NCBI GenBank assembly: GCA_013041975.1
Contig: JABDQZ010000323.1
Coordinates: 1 to 13,416 of the forward strand
Origin: Gammaproteobacteria bacterium
GTDB taxonomy: Bacteria > Pseudomonadota > Gammaproteobacteria > Chromatiales > Chromatiaceae
Length of the DNA: 13,416 nucleotides
Reading direction: 5' to 3'
Shown here: one piece after another, positions 6,001-13,416 of the stretch
Layout of the letters: the number at the start of each line of letters is the position of its first letter
Position numbering within the stretch: position 1 is the stretch's first letter
The notes under the pieces: generated by a model
What the model was told of the DNA's origin: nothing
Seen by the model: only the letters and a program-made list of their open reading frames with translations
Database searches by the model: none
Made by a program: the position numbers and the translations under genes

Positions 6001-7416
6001 TTGAGATGCGCCTTTTTCAATCTGTTCAGGTTATTACTTCCTGTGGTGACTGGAATCTTCGCGCTTTCCGGTTGTGCGCCACAGCCTTCCCAACTTCAGC
6101 AAATCCTGCAGCAAGGTGAACTGAAAGTACTAACCCTGAACGGACCCACAACGTTTTATGAGGGCCCCGAAGGTCCTGCCGGGATTGAGTATGAATTGAT
6201 CCAGCGCTTTACTGATTTCATCGGAGTAAAACCCCGCTTCATCATTCCGGATTCATTTAACGAAATCATCCCTGCTCTCACTGATGGAAAGGCCCATATA
6301 GCCGCTGTTGGCCTGACGGTTACCGATAAACGCAAAAAACGCATCCGTTTCAGCACACCCTACCAAACTATTACCTCGCAAGTTGTTTACCTGTCAGGTA
6401 CTAGAAAACCCCGCAAACCGAAAAATTTACTGAATAAAAAAATTGCTGTTATTGCCGGTAGCAGCCATGAAGAGTTGTTAGTCAGACTGCAGAAAAAATT
6501 CCCCAAACTAAAATGGGTATCAAAACAAAATACCGTTATGGAAATCCTCATGCAGCAGGTTCTGGATCGGAAAATTGATTTCGTCATTGGCGACTCAAAC
6601 GAGATAGCGATCAACCGACGCTACTTCCCGAAAATTAACATTGCTTTTGATATCTCTCCACCGGAACAACTTGCCTGGGCATTGCCACATTCCCAGGATG
6701 ACAGTCTCTATAAAAAGACCCTGGAATTTTTCGATCAGCTCAAAAAATCAGGTGAACTCGAGCAACTGCTTGAACACTATTACGGCCATGTTGACCGGAT
6801 GAACTTCGTCGATAAGAGAACCTTTTGGCGTCATGTTGAAAACCGTCTACCTGATTATCAGCATCTGTTTAATAAGGCAGCCGAATTAACGGGTTATGAC
6901 TGGCGATTACTGGCTGCTGTCAGTTATCAGGAATCCCACTGGAACCCCGCTGCAAAATCACCCACCGGTGTCCGTGGCTTAATGATGCTGACCAAGGCGA
7001 CTGCAAAACAGTTAAAAATCAAAAACCGGCTTGATCCTGAACAAAGTGTTATGGGTGGAGCGCGTTATCTGAAAATAATTGAAAAGAAAATACCCAAGCG
7101 CATCCCGATGCCCGATCGTTTATGGATGACTCTGGCCGGTTACAACGTCGGCTTTGGTCATCTTGAAGATGCCCGTGTTCTCACACAAAGAAAAGGTGGT
7201 AACCCGGATAAATGGTCAGATATAAGAAAATACCTGCCGGAATTAAGCAAACCAAAAGTATATAAAACACTGAGATATGGCTACGCACGTGGTAATGAGC
7301 CAGTGAACTATGTTGACAATATAAAGAATTATTTTGACCTGTTAGTCTGGAAAGAAAAGTTAGGGAAGTCCCGGAAGAAACGAAACCAGTTTAACCCTAT
7401 GCCCAAAACACTTTAA
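6001..7416 (+). CDS. mltF: membrane-bound lytic murein transglycosylase F (lipoprotein)
   Basis: MltF cleaves the MurNAc-GlcNAc bond of peptidoglycan, producing 1,6-anhydro ends, and is anchored to the outer membrane. The 471-aa protein has a lipoprotein signal with lipobox LSGC (Cys25). An SBP_bac_3-like regulatory domain follows at about residues 35-265 (LKVLTLNGPTTFYEG, GIEYELIQRF, IRFSTPY). The SLT lysozyme-like domain spans about 285-420. The catalytic glutamate is E311 in AVSYQESHWNP, followed by GVRGLMMLT and AGYNVGFGHL, as in E. coli MltF (518 aa, so this is shorter). The start is uncertain: TTG 6001 is the only usable in-frame start and has no Shine-Dalgarno. An ATG at 6006 is in another frame and would join if the T5 run at 6013-6017 had one base fewer. 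It is probably co-transcribed with the receiver protein 5 bp upstream. Confidence 0.94.
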   Translation: MRCAFFNLFRLLLPVVTGIFALSGCAPQPSQLQQILQQGELKVLTLNGPTTFYEGPEGPAGIEYELIQRFTDFIGVKPRFIIPDSFNEIIPALTDGKAHIAAVGLTVTDKRKKRIRFSTPYQTITSQVVYLSGTRKPRKPKNLLNKKIAVIAGSSHEELLVRLQKKFPKLKWVSKQNTVMEILMQQVLDRKIDFVIGDSNEIAINRRYFPKINIAFDISPPEQLAWALPHSQDDSLYKKTLEFFDQLKKSGELEQLLEHYYGHVDRMNFVDKRTFWRHVENRLPDYQHLFNKAAELTGYDWRLLAAVSYQESHWNPAAKSPTGVRGLMMLTKATAKQLKIKNRLDPEQSVMGGARYLKIIEKKIPKRIPMPDRLWMTLAGYNVGFGHLEDARVLTQRKGGNPDKWSDIRKYLPELSKPKVYKTLRYGYARGNEPVNYVDNIKNYFDLLVWKEKLGKSRKKRNQFNPMPKTL

Positions 7417-7437
7417 TTGATTGTTTTAATGACTTCA

Positions 7438-7452
7438 GCCTGGCAACCAGGC
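7438..7452. terminator. perfect hairpin between convergent mltF and cytochrome b genes
   Basis: GCCTGG (7438-7443), loop CAA, CCAGGC (7447-7452) forms a perfect 6-bp GC-rich stem in the 50-bp gap between two convergent genes. Neither strand has a strong T tract after it, so it is at best a weak bidirectional terminator. Confidence 0.4.
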
Positions 7453-7466
7453 CATATCAGACGACG

Positions 7467-8156
7467 TTAATCAGTTGATTTATTTTTTCCGGTAAGACTG
7501 TCCAGGGATACAGATACCGGTTTGTCTGTTGTTATCCTGTTATTGCTTTTTTCGGTATGAAAAAACTTACTGCCATTGATGATAGATGAAATTTCCGCGG
7601 TAGGACTTTTCCAGTCATGTAACAAACTGGTCAGAATATGCAAGACAACCAGAATAAGTATGGTTTCCAATAAAGCCTGATGCTGCATCAGTGCAGTGGC
7701 AGAATCCGTGCGCAATACCGAACGCAACCAGGCCGACTCCAGTAACAGTCCGGTAACTGCCTGTATAACAAGCAGAAGATACATCGCAAGATAAAGTACT
7801 TTCCATAGAGGATTATGCGCAAAATAAGCTGGCAGTTGCATCCTTGCAAATGACAGATAAAAAACCGCTACCTTTATAATATCTCCGATATTTTCAGGCA
7901 TTAGCGCACGCCATCCAAGCACATCGCGTCTCACAATCAGCAGAATCAGCCTGACAACCATCACAGCCAGCAAGACATGGCCTGAAGGTAAATGCCAGAC
8001 TGTCAGCAGATGCTGATAAAGCACATCATTTAATATCATGCCTGAGTTCATTAACAGGCCTGTCAACAGCAGAATCATTACCGTTGCAACCATCAAAAGA
8101 TGCAACAGCCTGATAATTGGCGGCCACACTTCTACCTTGTGGATTTCTTCATTCAT
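7467..8156 (-). CDS. cytochrome b561 / hydrogenase-type b cytochrome membrane protein
   Basis: This is a 229-aa membrane protein of the cytochrome b561 / Ni,Fe-hydrogenase cytochrome b type (PF01292-like). It probably passes electrons between the quinone pool and a partner enzyme. Visible features are an N-terminal IIRLLHLLMVATVMILLLTGLLM helix with H19, a second helix after WHLPSGH (H55, H60), a third with the family-typical HNPLWKVLYLAMYLLLVIQAVTGLL (H114), and a fourth LLETILILVVLHILTSLLH (H173, H180). H19, H60, H173 and H180 are the likeliest haem ligand candidates. A polar tail of about 35 residues follows NGSKFF. The ATG lies 8 bp after the tadA stop with only a weak AGAAAG, suggesting translation coupled to tadA. 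No hydrogenase, dehydrogenase or cytochrome c gene is near, so its partner is unknown. Confidence 0.82.
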   Translation of the reverse strand: MNEEIHKVEVWPPIIRLLHLLMVATVMILLLTGLLMNSGMILNDVLYQHLLTVWHLPSGHVLLAVMVVRLILLIVRRDVLGWRALMPENIGDIIKVAVFYLSFARMQLPAYFAHNPLWKVLYLAMYLLLVIQAVTGLLLESAWLRSVLRTDSATALMQHQALLETILILVVLHILTSLLHDWKSPTAEISSIINGSKFFHTEKSNNRITTDKPVSVSLDSLTGKNKSTD

Positions 8157-8164
8157 CAGCTTTC

Positions 8165-8635
8165 TCAGTCAGACCTGTTCTGTCGTTTTTTTCGGAAAAA
8201 TGCTTTTAACAGGGTCGAAGATTCATCTGCCAGCAAGCCTGATTCAACTCGTGTGTAGTGATTGAAACGTTCATCTGAGGGCAACAGATCAAACACACTG
8301 CCAGCGGCACCGGTACGAGGATCTTTGGCCGCAAAAACGACCTTTTCCACACGGGCATGGATTATAGCACCTGCGCACATAGGACAAGGCTCCAGTGTTA
8401 CGTAGAGAGTTGTTTCGGGTAGACGATAATTTTCTTGATTCTGACCCGCACTTCGCAGTGCCATAACCTCCGCATGGGCACTGGGATCGTGCTGTGTAAT
8501 TGGCTGGTTCCAGCCTTCACCTATAATGCGGTTGTCTGCGACAAGAACGGCCCCAACAGGCACTTCTCCCTGCAACTCGGCTTTTCGGGCCAGTTCCAGT
8601 GCCCTGCGCATAAATTGCTTATCTTGATCGCTCAT
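8165..8635 (-). CDS. tadA: tRNA-specific adenosine deaminase
   Basis: TadA deaminates adenosine 34 to inosine in the anticodon of tRNA-Arg(ACG), allowing one tRNA to read several codons. The 156-aa product has the zinc and catalytic motif HAE (H54, with proton-shuttle E56) and PCPMC (C84, C87), equivalent to E. coli H57, E59, C87 and C90. N-terminal residues FMRRALELARKA and VPVGAVLV are typical of the family. DPRTGAAGSVFDLL favours TadA over cytidine or guanine deaminases. It starts 36 bp after the guaA stop, with a CAGG about 5 nt before the ATG, and is followed 8 bp later by the cytochrome b gene, so it is probably read from the guaB promoter. tadA is commonly near mltF in gammaproteobacteria; here they converge, with the cytochrome gene between them. 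Confidence 0.96.
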   Translation of the reverse strand: MSDQDKQFMRRALELARKAELQGEVPVGAVLVADNRIIGEGWNQPITQHDPSAHAEVMALRSAGQNQENYRLPETTLYVTLEPCPMCAGAIIHARVEKVVFAAKDPRTGAAGSVFDLLPSDERFNHYTRVESGLLADESSTLLKAFFRKKRQNRSD

Positions 8636-8671
8636 TAACCTGGATGATTAACTGATGCGGTGTTCAGACGC

Positions 8672-10249
8672 TCATTCCCACTCTATGGTGCCAGGCGGTT
8701 TACCCGTGATGTCATACACTACACGTGAAATACCGTCGACCTCATTGACGATACGACGGCAAACATGATCAAGGAAATCATAGGGCAGGTGGGCCCAGCG
8801 AGCCGTCATGAAATCAATGGTTTCTACCGCACGTAAAGCCACCACATATTGATAGCGGCGACCGTCACCGGTTACACCAACCGACTTGACCGGCAGAAAG
8901 ACACTAAATGCCTGCGAAACACCGTGATAAAGATCGTTTTTCATTAATTCTTCGATAAAAATGTAATCAGCCAGGCGTAACAGGTCTGCAAATTCTTTCT
9001 TCACTTCGCCAAGGATGCGCACACCCAGCCCGGGACCCGGGAATGGATGGCGATAAACCATGTCATAGGGCAGACCGAGCTCTACACCCAGCTTGCGCAC
9101 TTCATCCTTAAACAACTCACGCAAGGGCTCACAAAGGTTGAGCTTCATGTAATCAGGTAAGCCACCCACATTATGATGCGACTTGATCAGATGTGCCTTG
9201 CCGGTTTTGGCTCCGGCTGACTCGATCACATCAGGATAGATGGTACCTTGCGCCAGCCATTGCGCATTGTTCAGTTTATTAGCTTCTTCTTCAAAGATAT
9301 CGACAAACAGGTTACCTATTATCTTGCGCTTGTCTTCAGGGTCGGTTTTCCCCTTTAAGGCATCAAGAAAACGTTGCTCGGCATCAACACGTATGACTTT
9401 CACCCCCATATGCTCGGCGAAAGTCGCCATCACATGATCGCCTTCCTTGTAACGCAGCATACCGTTATCAACAAAAACACAGGTCAGCTGCTCACCAATA
9501 GCCTTATGCAGTAATGCAGCCACAACGGATGAGTCAACGCCTCCTGACAGGCCAAGCAATACCTCTTCTTCACCAACCTGTTCGCGGATCGTGGCAATAG
9601 AATCTTCAATGATATTGTCGGCTGTCCACAGGTTGCCACAACCACAAATATCATGCGCAAAACGCTCAATAATGCGTTGCCCCTGGTTGGTGTGAGTAAC
9701 TTCCGGGTGGAACTGTAAACCGTAGAAGTTTTTTTCTTCGTTGGCCATCCCGGCAATCGGTGCAGAGTCAGTGGATGCCATCAGTTTGAAGCCTTCAGGC
9801 AATTCGACGACACGATCACCATGAGACATCCATACGTCCAACAGGCCGTAACCCTCCTCGGACATATGATCTTCGATATTGCTTAGCAGTTTGGTATGAC
9901 CACGGGCACGCACCTGCGCATAGCCGTATTCATGATGATCAGCATTTTCAACCTTACCGCCCAGTTGAGCCGTCATGGTTTGCATACCGTAGCAAATACC
10001 AAGTACTGGAATACCCAGCTCAAAAACGATTTGTGGCGCAACGGGTGACGCTTCTTCAGTGACGGTTTCAGGACCGCCGGAAAGAATAATGCCTTTCGGA
10101 GCAAATGCTTTTACTTCATCTTCGCTGACATCGCAGGCGTAAAGTTCACAGTAGACTCCGGCTTCACGAATACGCCGCGCGATAAGCTGGGTGTACTGGG
10201 AACCAAAATCGAGGATAAGAATGCGGTCGTTGTGGATATTTTGAGTCAT
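8672..10249 (-). CDS. guaA: GMP synthase (glutamine-hydrolysing)
   Basis: GuaA converts XMP to GMP with ATP and glutamine, the last step of guanine nucleotide synthesis. From ATG 10249 it is 525 aa, the same length as E. coli GuaA, and starts MTQNIHNDRILILDFGSQYTQL. A TTG at 10255 would add two residues but is less likely. The class I amidotransferase domain (about 1-205) has the triad C86 (GICYGMQ), H181 and E183 (FHPEVTH). The ATP-pyrophosphatase domain has the P-loop SGGVDS at 235-240, and the dimerisation/XMP-binding C-terminus ends KPPGTIEWE. The guaB stop lies 17 bp upstream with no good Shine-Dalgarno between, so translation is probably coupled to guaB. Nothing is missing or truncated. 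Confidence 0.98.
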   Translation of the reverse strand: MTQNIHNDRILILDFGSQYTQLIARRIREAGVYCELYACDVSEDEVKAFAPKGIILSGGPETVTEEASPVAPQIVFELGIPVLGICYGMQTMTAQLGGKVENADHHEYGYAQVRARGHTKLLSNIEDHMSEEGYGLLDVWMSHGDRVVELPEGFKLMASTDSAPIAGMANEEKNFYGLQFHPEVTHTNQGQRIIERFAHDICGCGNLWTADNIIEDSIATIREQVGEEEVLLGLSGGVDSSVVAALLHKAIGEQLTCVFVDNGMLRYKEGDHVMATFAEHMGVKVIRVDAEQRFLDALKGKTDPEDKRKIIGNLFVDIFEEEANKLNNAQWLAQGTIYPDVIESAGAKTGKAHLIKSHHNVGGLPDYMKLNLCEPLRELFKDEVRKLGVELGLPYDMVYRHPFPGPGLGVRILGEVKKEFADLLRLADYIFIEELMKNDLYHGVSQAFSVFLPVKSVGVTGDGRRYQYVVALRAVETIDFMTARWAHLPYDFLDHVCRRIVNEVDGISRVVYDITGKPPGTIEWE

Positions 10250-10266
10250 CGTCAAGTGCTACAACA

Positions 10267-11736
10267 TTAATCTGTTCTGTAGTTTGGTGCTTCTTTGGTT
10301 ATCTGCACGTCATGAACGTGTGATTCACGCATTCCTGCATTGGTTACACGCACAAATTCTGGCTTGGTACGCATTTCTTCGATAGAAGCACAGCCTGTGT
10401 ACCCCATGCTGGAACGCACACCGCCCATCAACTGGTGAATAATGTTAATCAGCGCACCTTTGTAGGGCACTCTGCCCTCAATACCTTCCGGTACGAGTTT
10501 GTCACTGTCTTTGGTGTCTTCCTGGAAGTAGCGGTCAGATGAACCGGATTTGCCTGACATAGCCCCCAAAGACCCCATACCCCGATAGGATTTGTAGGAA
10601 CGGCCCTGGTACAGCTCAACTTCACCTGGAGATTCTTCAGTACCGGCAAACAAACCACCAACCATCACTGAATGCGCACCGGCAACCAGCACCTTGGCAA
10701 TATCGCCCGAGTAACGCAGGCCACCGTCAGCAATCAAGGGAATTCCGCTGCCTTCGAGCGCCTCGGCAACATTCGACACGGCTGAAATCTGTGGCACACC
10801 CACACCTGCAACAATACGCGTGGTACAAATCGAACCGGGGCCAATACCCACCTTGACTGCATCAGCACCAGCTTCTGCCAGTGCTTTTGCCGCTTTACCG
10901 GTAGCAATATTGCCACCGATCACATCAACCTGCGGAAAGTTTTCCTTCACCCACTTGACGCGATCAAGCACCCCCTGGGAATGGCCATGAGCAGTATCAA
11001 CAACAATGACATCGACTTCAGCTTCCACCAGTGCTGTAACACGCTCATCCGTGCCTTCACCTACACCCACCGCAGCCCCCACTCTCAGGCGCTCCTGATC
11101 GTCACGGCAGGCAAATGGATAGTCCTTGGCTTTCTGGATATCCTTTACGGTTACCATGCCTTTCAGTTTAAAATTGTCATCAACAACCAGCGCTTTTTCG
11201 ATGCGGTGTTCATGCAGTTTCTTACGAACCTCACCGCGGCTGGCACCTTCCTTAACCGTGACCAGACGCTCTTTGGGCGTCATGATTGAGCTGACGGGTT
11301 CATCGAAGTTAAGTTCGAAACGCAAGTCACGACTGGTCACAATACCGACCAGGTCATCACCATCAACAACCGGTACCCCGGAAATCTTTTTGGCATGGGT
11401 CAGGTCCATCACTTCACGTACCGTAGTCGAAGGCGAAACTGTGATCGGGTCATTGATCACACCGCTTTCGTATCGCTTGACCTGGCGTACCTGTTCAGCC
11501 TGCTCTTGAGCCGTCATATTCTTGTGAACAATGCCGATACCACCTTCCAGCGCCATGGCAATGGCCAGTCGTGATTCTGTAACGGTATCCATCGCAGCAG
11601 ACATCAGGGGAATATTCAGATCAATATTCCGGGTCAACTTGGTGTTAAGCATGACGTCCTTGGGCATAACCTGCGAGTGATCGGGAATTAACAGAACATC
11701 ATCAAAAGTCAGAGCTTCTTGAGCGATACGCAACAT
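10267..11736 (-). CDS. guaB: inosine-5'-monophosphate dehydrogenase
   Basis: GuaB oxidises IMP to XMP with NAD+, the committed step to guanine nucleotides. The 489-aa product matches the E. coli length (488) and start (MLRIAQEALTFDDVLLIPDHS). The TIM-barrel is interrupted by two CBS domains (about 93-205: INDPITVSPSTTVREVMDLT; SSIMTPKERLVTVKEGASRGEV), the adenine/guanine-nucleotide-sensing Bateman module. The catalytic cysteine is C304 in GIGPGSICTTR; the IMP-binding ADGGLRYSGD and MVGG segments and the flap region YKSYRGMGSLGAM are present. An AGGA lies about 9 nt before the ATG. It heads the - strand run guaB-guaA-tadA-cytochrome b, driven from the promoter at 11805-11833. I see no PurR palindrome or perfect DnaA box in front of it. 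Confidence 0.98.
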   Translation of the reverse strand: MLRIAQEALTFDDVLLIPDHSQVMPKDVMLNTKLTRNIDLNIPLMSAAMDTVTESRLAIAMALEGGIGIVHKNMTAQEQAEQVRQVKRYESGVINDPITVSPSTTVREVMDLTHAKKISGVPVVDGDDLVGIVTSRDLRFELNFDEPVSSIMTPKERLVTVKEGASRGEVRKKLHEHRIEKALVVDDNFKLKGMVTVKDIQKAKDYPFACRDDQERLRVGAAVGVGEGTDERVTALVEAEVDVIVVDTAHGHSQGVLDRVKWVKENFPQVDVIGGNIATGKAAKALAEAGADAVKVGIGPGSICTTRIVAGVGVPQISAVSNVAEALEGSGIPLIADGGLRYSGDIAKVLVAGAHSVMVGGLFAGTEESPGEVELYQGRSYKSYRGMGSLGAMSGKSGSSDRYFQEDTKDSDKLVPEGIEGRVPYKGALINIIHQLMGGVRSSMGYTGCASIEEMRTKPEFVRVTNAGMRESHVHDVQITKEAPNYRTD

Positions 11737-11769
11737 GGTTGAAAATCCTGGTCAGATGAAAGTTTCGGA

Positions 11770-11792
11770 AAGCCAGATTCAAGTGCTGGCTT
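11770..11792 (-). other. stem-loop near the 5' end of the guaB leader
   Basis: On the - strand, AAGCCAG (11792-11786), a 9-nt loop and CTGGCTT (11776-11770) make a perfect 7-bp stem, extendable by one G-U pair. It would start about 5 nt after the predicted guaB transcription start. There is no U tract, so a terminator is unlikely. A role in mRNA stability or regulation is possible but is inference. Confidence 0.5.
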
Positions 11793-11804
11793 CACAGTTG
11801 GCGT

Positions 11805-11833
11805 ATTATAGGTTTTGCCCGGTTTCGGGTAAA
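11805..11833 (-). promoter_or_regulatory. guaB promoter, sigma70 type
   Basis: On the - strand a perfect -10 TATAAT (11810-11805) is preceded by a 17-bp spacer and a -35 TTTACC (11833-11828; 4 of 6). The predicted start is about 11798, giving a leader of about 62 nt. The spacer contains an interrupted palindrome CCCG/CGGG (11818-11821 and 11826-11829). The -35 lies only 8 bp from the xseA ATG. Confidence 0.7.
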
Positions 11834-11841
11834 CTGGTTTT

Positions 11842-13236
11842 ATGAATGATAAACAGAATATTTACAGCGTTTCACGACTGAATACCGAAGTCCGCCAGGT
11901 TCTCGAAGGGAGCTTTCCCCTGGTCTGGGTAGAGGGAGAAATTTCCAATCTGTCGACTCCCCGCTCCGGCCATATGTACTTTTCACTCAAGGATGAACAT
12001 GCCCAGACGCGCTGCGCCATGTTTCGCATGAAACGCCAGTTACTGCGCTTTGCACCAGCTGATGGCATGAAGGTTCTGGTCAGGGCGCGTATTACCCTTT
12101 ACGAAACCCGCGGAGATTTTCAGCTTGTCATTGACCACATGGAACCTGCTGGTGAAGGCCAACTACGCCAGGCAATAGAGCGCCTCAAGAACAAGTTGGA
12201 ACAAGAAGGAATATTTGATCCAGCAATTAAAAAAGACATACCGGCCATGCCGGCCAGTGTTGGCATTGTCACTTCCTCTACCGGGGCAGCCCTCAGGGAT
12301 GTTTTACATGTTTTTAACAGGCGTTTTCCTGCGATACAACTCAACGTCTACCCGGTGCCAGTCCAGGGAGAAAACGCAGCCGCTGAAATCAGTGACATGC
12401 TCAGACTGGCAGACCAGAGACAAGAAAATGACCTGATTATTCTTACCCGCGGTGGTGGATCTCTTGAAGACCTGATGGCATTTAATGACGAACAGCTGGC
12501 ACGTACAATTCATGCGCTACAAACCCCGGTTATCTCCGCTGTTGGGCATGAAATCGATACCAGTATTTCAGATTTTGCGGCCGATAGACGCGCACCCACC
12601 CCCTCCGCAGCAGCTGAGCTGGCATCACCCGAGCAGCAACATATCCGAAACACTCTCGAGAAACTGTTCCAGCGGCTAGGCTCTGCACACCGTCAGCAAA
12701 TACAACAGTCTCATTCAAATTTCTCGCAACTGCACCAACGCCTGGAAGCACTTTCGCCTCAGCGACAGATGCAAAACAGGTCCCAAGGCATTGATTTGCT
12801 TGAACAGCGCCTGCATCAGTTACTGGAAAGAAAAATGACCCAGGCAAACATCAAGCATTCACAACTTGAAGCCAGTTTACTTCGATTGAGTCCGGTTAAT
12901 CGTCTCCTTCAGTTGAAAGCCCGTTTCCATGGGGTTCGGCAACGCCTGAAACAACTAAATCCGGAGAAACAACTTCGACAGTACCAGGAAAAAATGGCAC
13001 TATTGCAACACACTATCAAACGCCTGGTTACCCAAAGCATCGATCTGAAACAAAAACAGTTTTCAGCTTCTGCCCGCATGCTGGAATCGGTCAGCCCCCT
13101 GGCAACACTCAGTCGAGGTTATTCCATTACCCGGGATGATAGCGGCCATATTATTCGCAAATCATCCGAGACTGAAAAAGGCCAATTAATCAAAACCCGT
13201 CTCGCTGAAGGCTCAATTCGCAGTCGCATAGAATAA
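11842..13236 (+). CDS. xseA: exodeoxyribonuclease VII large subunit
   Basis: XseA is the catalytic subunit of exonuclease VII, which with several XseB copies degrades single-stranded DNA from both ends. The 464-aa protein (E. coli 456) has an N-terminal OB-fold, about 5-100 (YSVSRLNTEVRQVLEGSFPLVWVEGEISN), and a catalytic domain, about 130-260. The conserved residues are D153 (TGAALRDVL), R203 (TRGGGSLEDL), H236 and D239 (SAVGHEIDTSISDFAADRRAPTPSAAAE), matching E. coli D155, R205, H238 and D241. A long helical region, about 265-412, carries repeated LSP-like turns at P306, P351, P374 and P419, followed by the conserved SPLATLSRGYSI. It is divergent from guaB, as in E. coli. No clear Shine-Dalgarno precedes the ATG. 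xseB is not in the window. A lipoprotein gene begins 7 bp after the stop. Confidence 0.97.
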   Translation: MNDKQNIYSVSRLNTEVRQVLEGSFPLVWVEGEISNLSTPRSGHMYFSLKDEHAQTRCAMFRMKRQLLRFAPADGMKVLVRARITLYETRGDFQLVIDHMEPAGEGQLRQAIERLKNKLEQEGIFDPAIKKDIPAMPASVGIVTSSTGAALRDVLHVFNRRFPAIQLNVYPVPVQGENAAAEISDMLRLADQRQENDLIILTRGGGSLEDLMAFNDEQLARTIHALQTPVISAVGHEIDTSISDFAADRRAPTPSAAAELASPEQQHIRNTLEKLFQRLGSAHRQQIQQSHSNFSQLHQRLEALSPQRQMQNRSQGIDLLEQRLHQLLERKMTQANIKHSQLEASLLRLSPVNRLLQLKARFHGVRQRLKQLNPEKQLRQYQEKMALLQHTIKRLVTQSIDLKQKQFSASARMLESVSPLATLSRGYSITRDDSGHIIRKSSETEKGQLIKTRLAEGSIRSRIE

Positions 13237-13243
13237 CAACCCC

Positions 13244-13416
13244 ATGACAAGAATCCTGGCTATTGCTGTTACCCTGTTGCTGTTGTCGTCCTGCAGCGAA
13301 AACAACGATGGCAACACCCTGCTCACGGATTCATCACCACTGGTCATCGCAGCTGAAGAAAATCGTATAGAGGGTGTTAAATCACATTTAGACAGTGGTC
13401 ATAATGTGAATACCAC
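13244..13416 (+). CDS. ankyrin-repeat lipoprotein, N-terminal part (cut by window end)
   Basis: An open frame begins at ATG 13244 and runs off the window, giving 57 complete residues. MTRILAIAVTLLLLSSC is a lipoprotein signal peptide with the lipobox LSSC (Cys17). After a short polar linker, SSPLVIAAEENRIEGVKSHLDSGHNVN matches the first half of an ankyrin repeat (PLhxAaxxgxxxxVkxLLxxGadvn pattern). It is thus probably an exported, membrane-anchored ankyrin protein involved in protein-protein contacts; the substrate is unknown. The gap to xseA is 7 bp with no clear Shine-Dalgarno, so co-transcription and perhaps coupled translation are likely. The residue after Cys is Ser (not Asp), which favours outer-membrane sorting by the usual +2 rule. 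The number of repeats cannot be seen. Confidence 0.75.
   Translation, partial: MTRILAIAVTLLLLSSCSENNDGNTLLTDSSPLVIAAEENRIEGVKSHLDSGHNVNT

Noticed and set aside
11126..11509. 127-codon open frame on the + strand
   Set aside because: It is antisense to guaB, which has full-length homology; the Ser/Thr/Arg-rich translation is typical of a shadow frame.
1..13416. Mobile elements, CRISPR arrays, tRNA or rRNA genes, toxin-antitoxin or defence genes
   Set aside because: Reading both strands I found no transposase, integrase, regular repeat-spacer pattern, cloverleaf or defence-type protein; the gene content is core metabolism.

Overview
The window reads as a core chromosomal segment of a non-enteric gammaproteobacterium of moderate GC content (my impression; not computed). 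This rests on the long, Pseudomonas-like class Ia ribonucleotide reductase (an NrdA with two ATP-cones and an NrdB with a long N-terminal extension), on the divergent guaBA/xseA pair, and on MltF and TadA lying close together. I cannot name the genus. I see no mobile element, CRISPR array, rRNA or tRNA.

Layout. (1) Positions 1-283 hold the 3' end of a SirB2-like membrane protein. (2) Positions 284-650 are an AT-rich control region for nrdAB. It carries two perfect DnaA boxes, three NrdR-box-like operators and a near-consensus sigma70 promoter lying between and inside a correctly spaced NrdR box pair. (3) nrdA and nrdB follow on the + strand, separated by 213 bp and closed by a strong intrinsic terminator at 5063-5091. 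(4) Next is a two-gene + strand unit: a double receiver-domain regulator whose first receiver is degenerate, and, 5 bp later, the lipoprotein lytic transglycosylase MltF. (5) On the - strand, converging on mltF, is a compact run guaB-guaA-tadA-cytochrome b with gaps of 17, 36 and 8 bp. (6) Across a 105-bp divergent promoter region from guaB lies xseA on the + strand, followed closely by the start of an ankyrin-repeat lipoprotein that is cut by the window end.

Functionally, most of the window concerns nucleotide supply and DNA metabolism. NrdA/NrdB make dNDPs, and their promoter appears wired to dNTP status (NrdR) and replication initiation (DnaA). GuaB/GuaA make GMP, TadA makes the wobble inosine in tRNA, and XseA is the catalytic subunit of exonuclease VII. 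MltF trims peptidoglycan. The regulator and the cytochrome b have no obvious partner in the window.

I found no convincing undescribed system. The items most worth a second look are the dense nrd control region, the N-terminal LNWD motif of NrdB that resembles its own C-terminal NrdA-binding tail, the pseudo-receiver regulator next to mltF, and the symmetric promoter plus leader hairpin between guaB and xseA.
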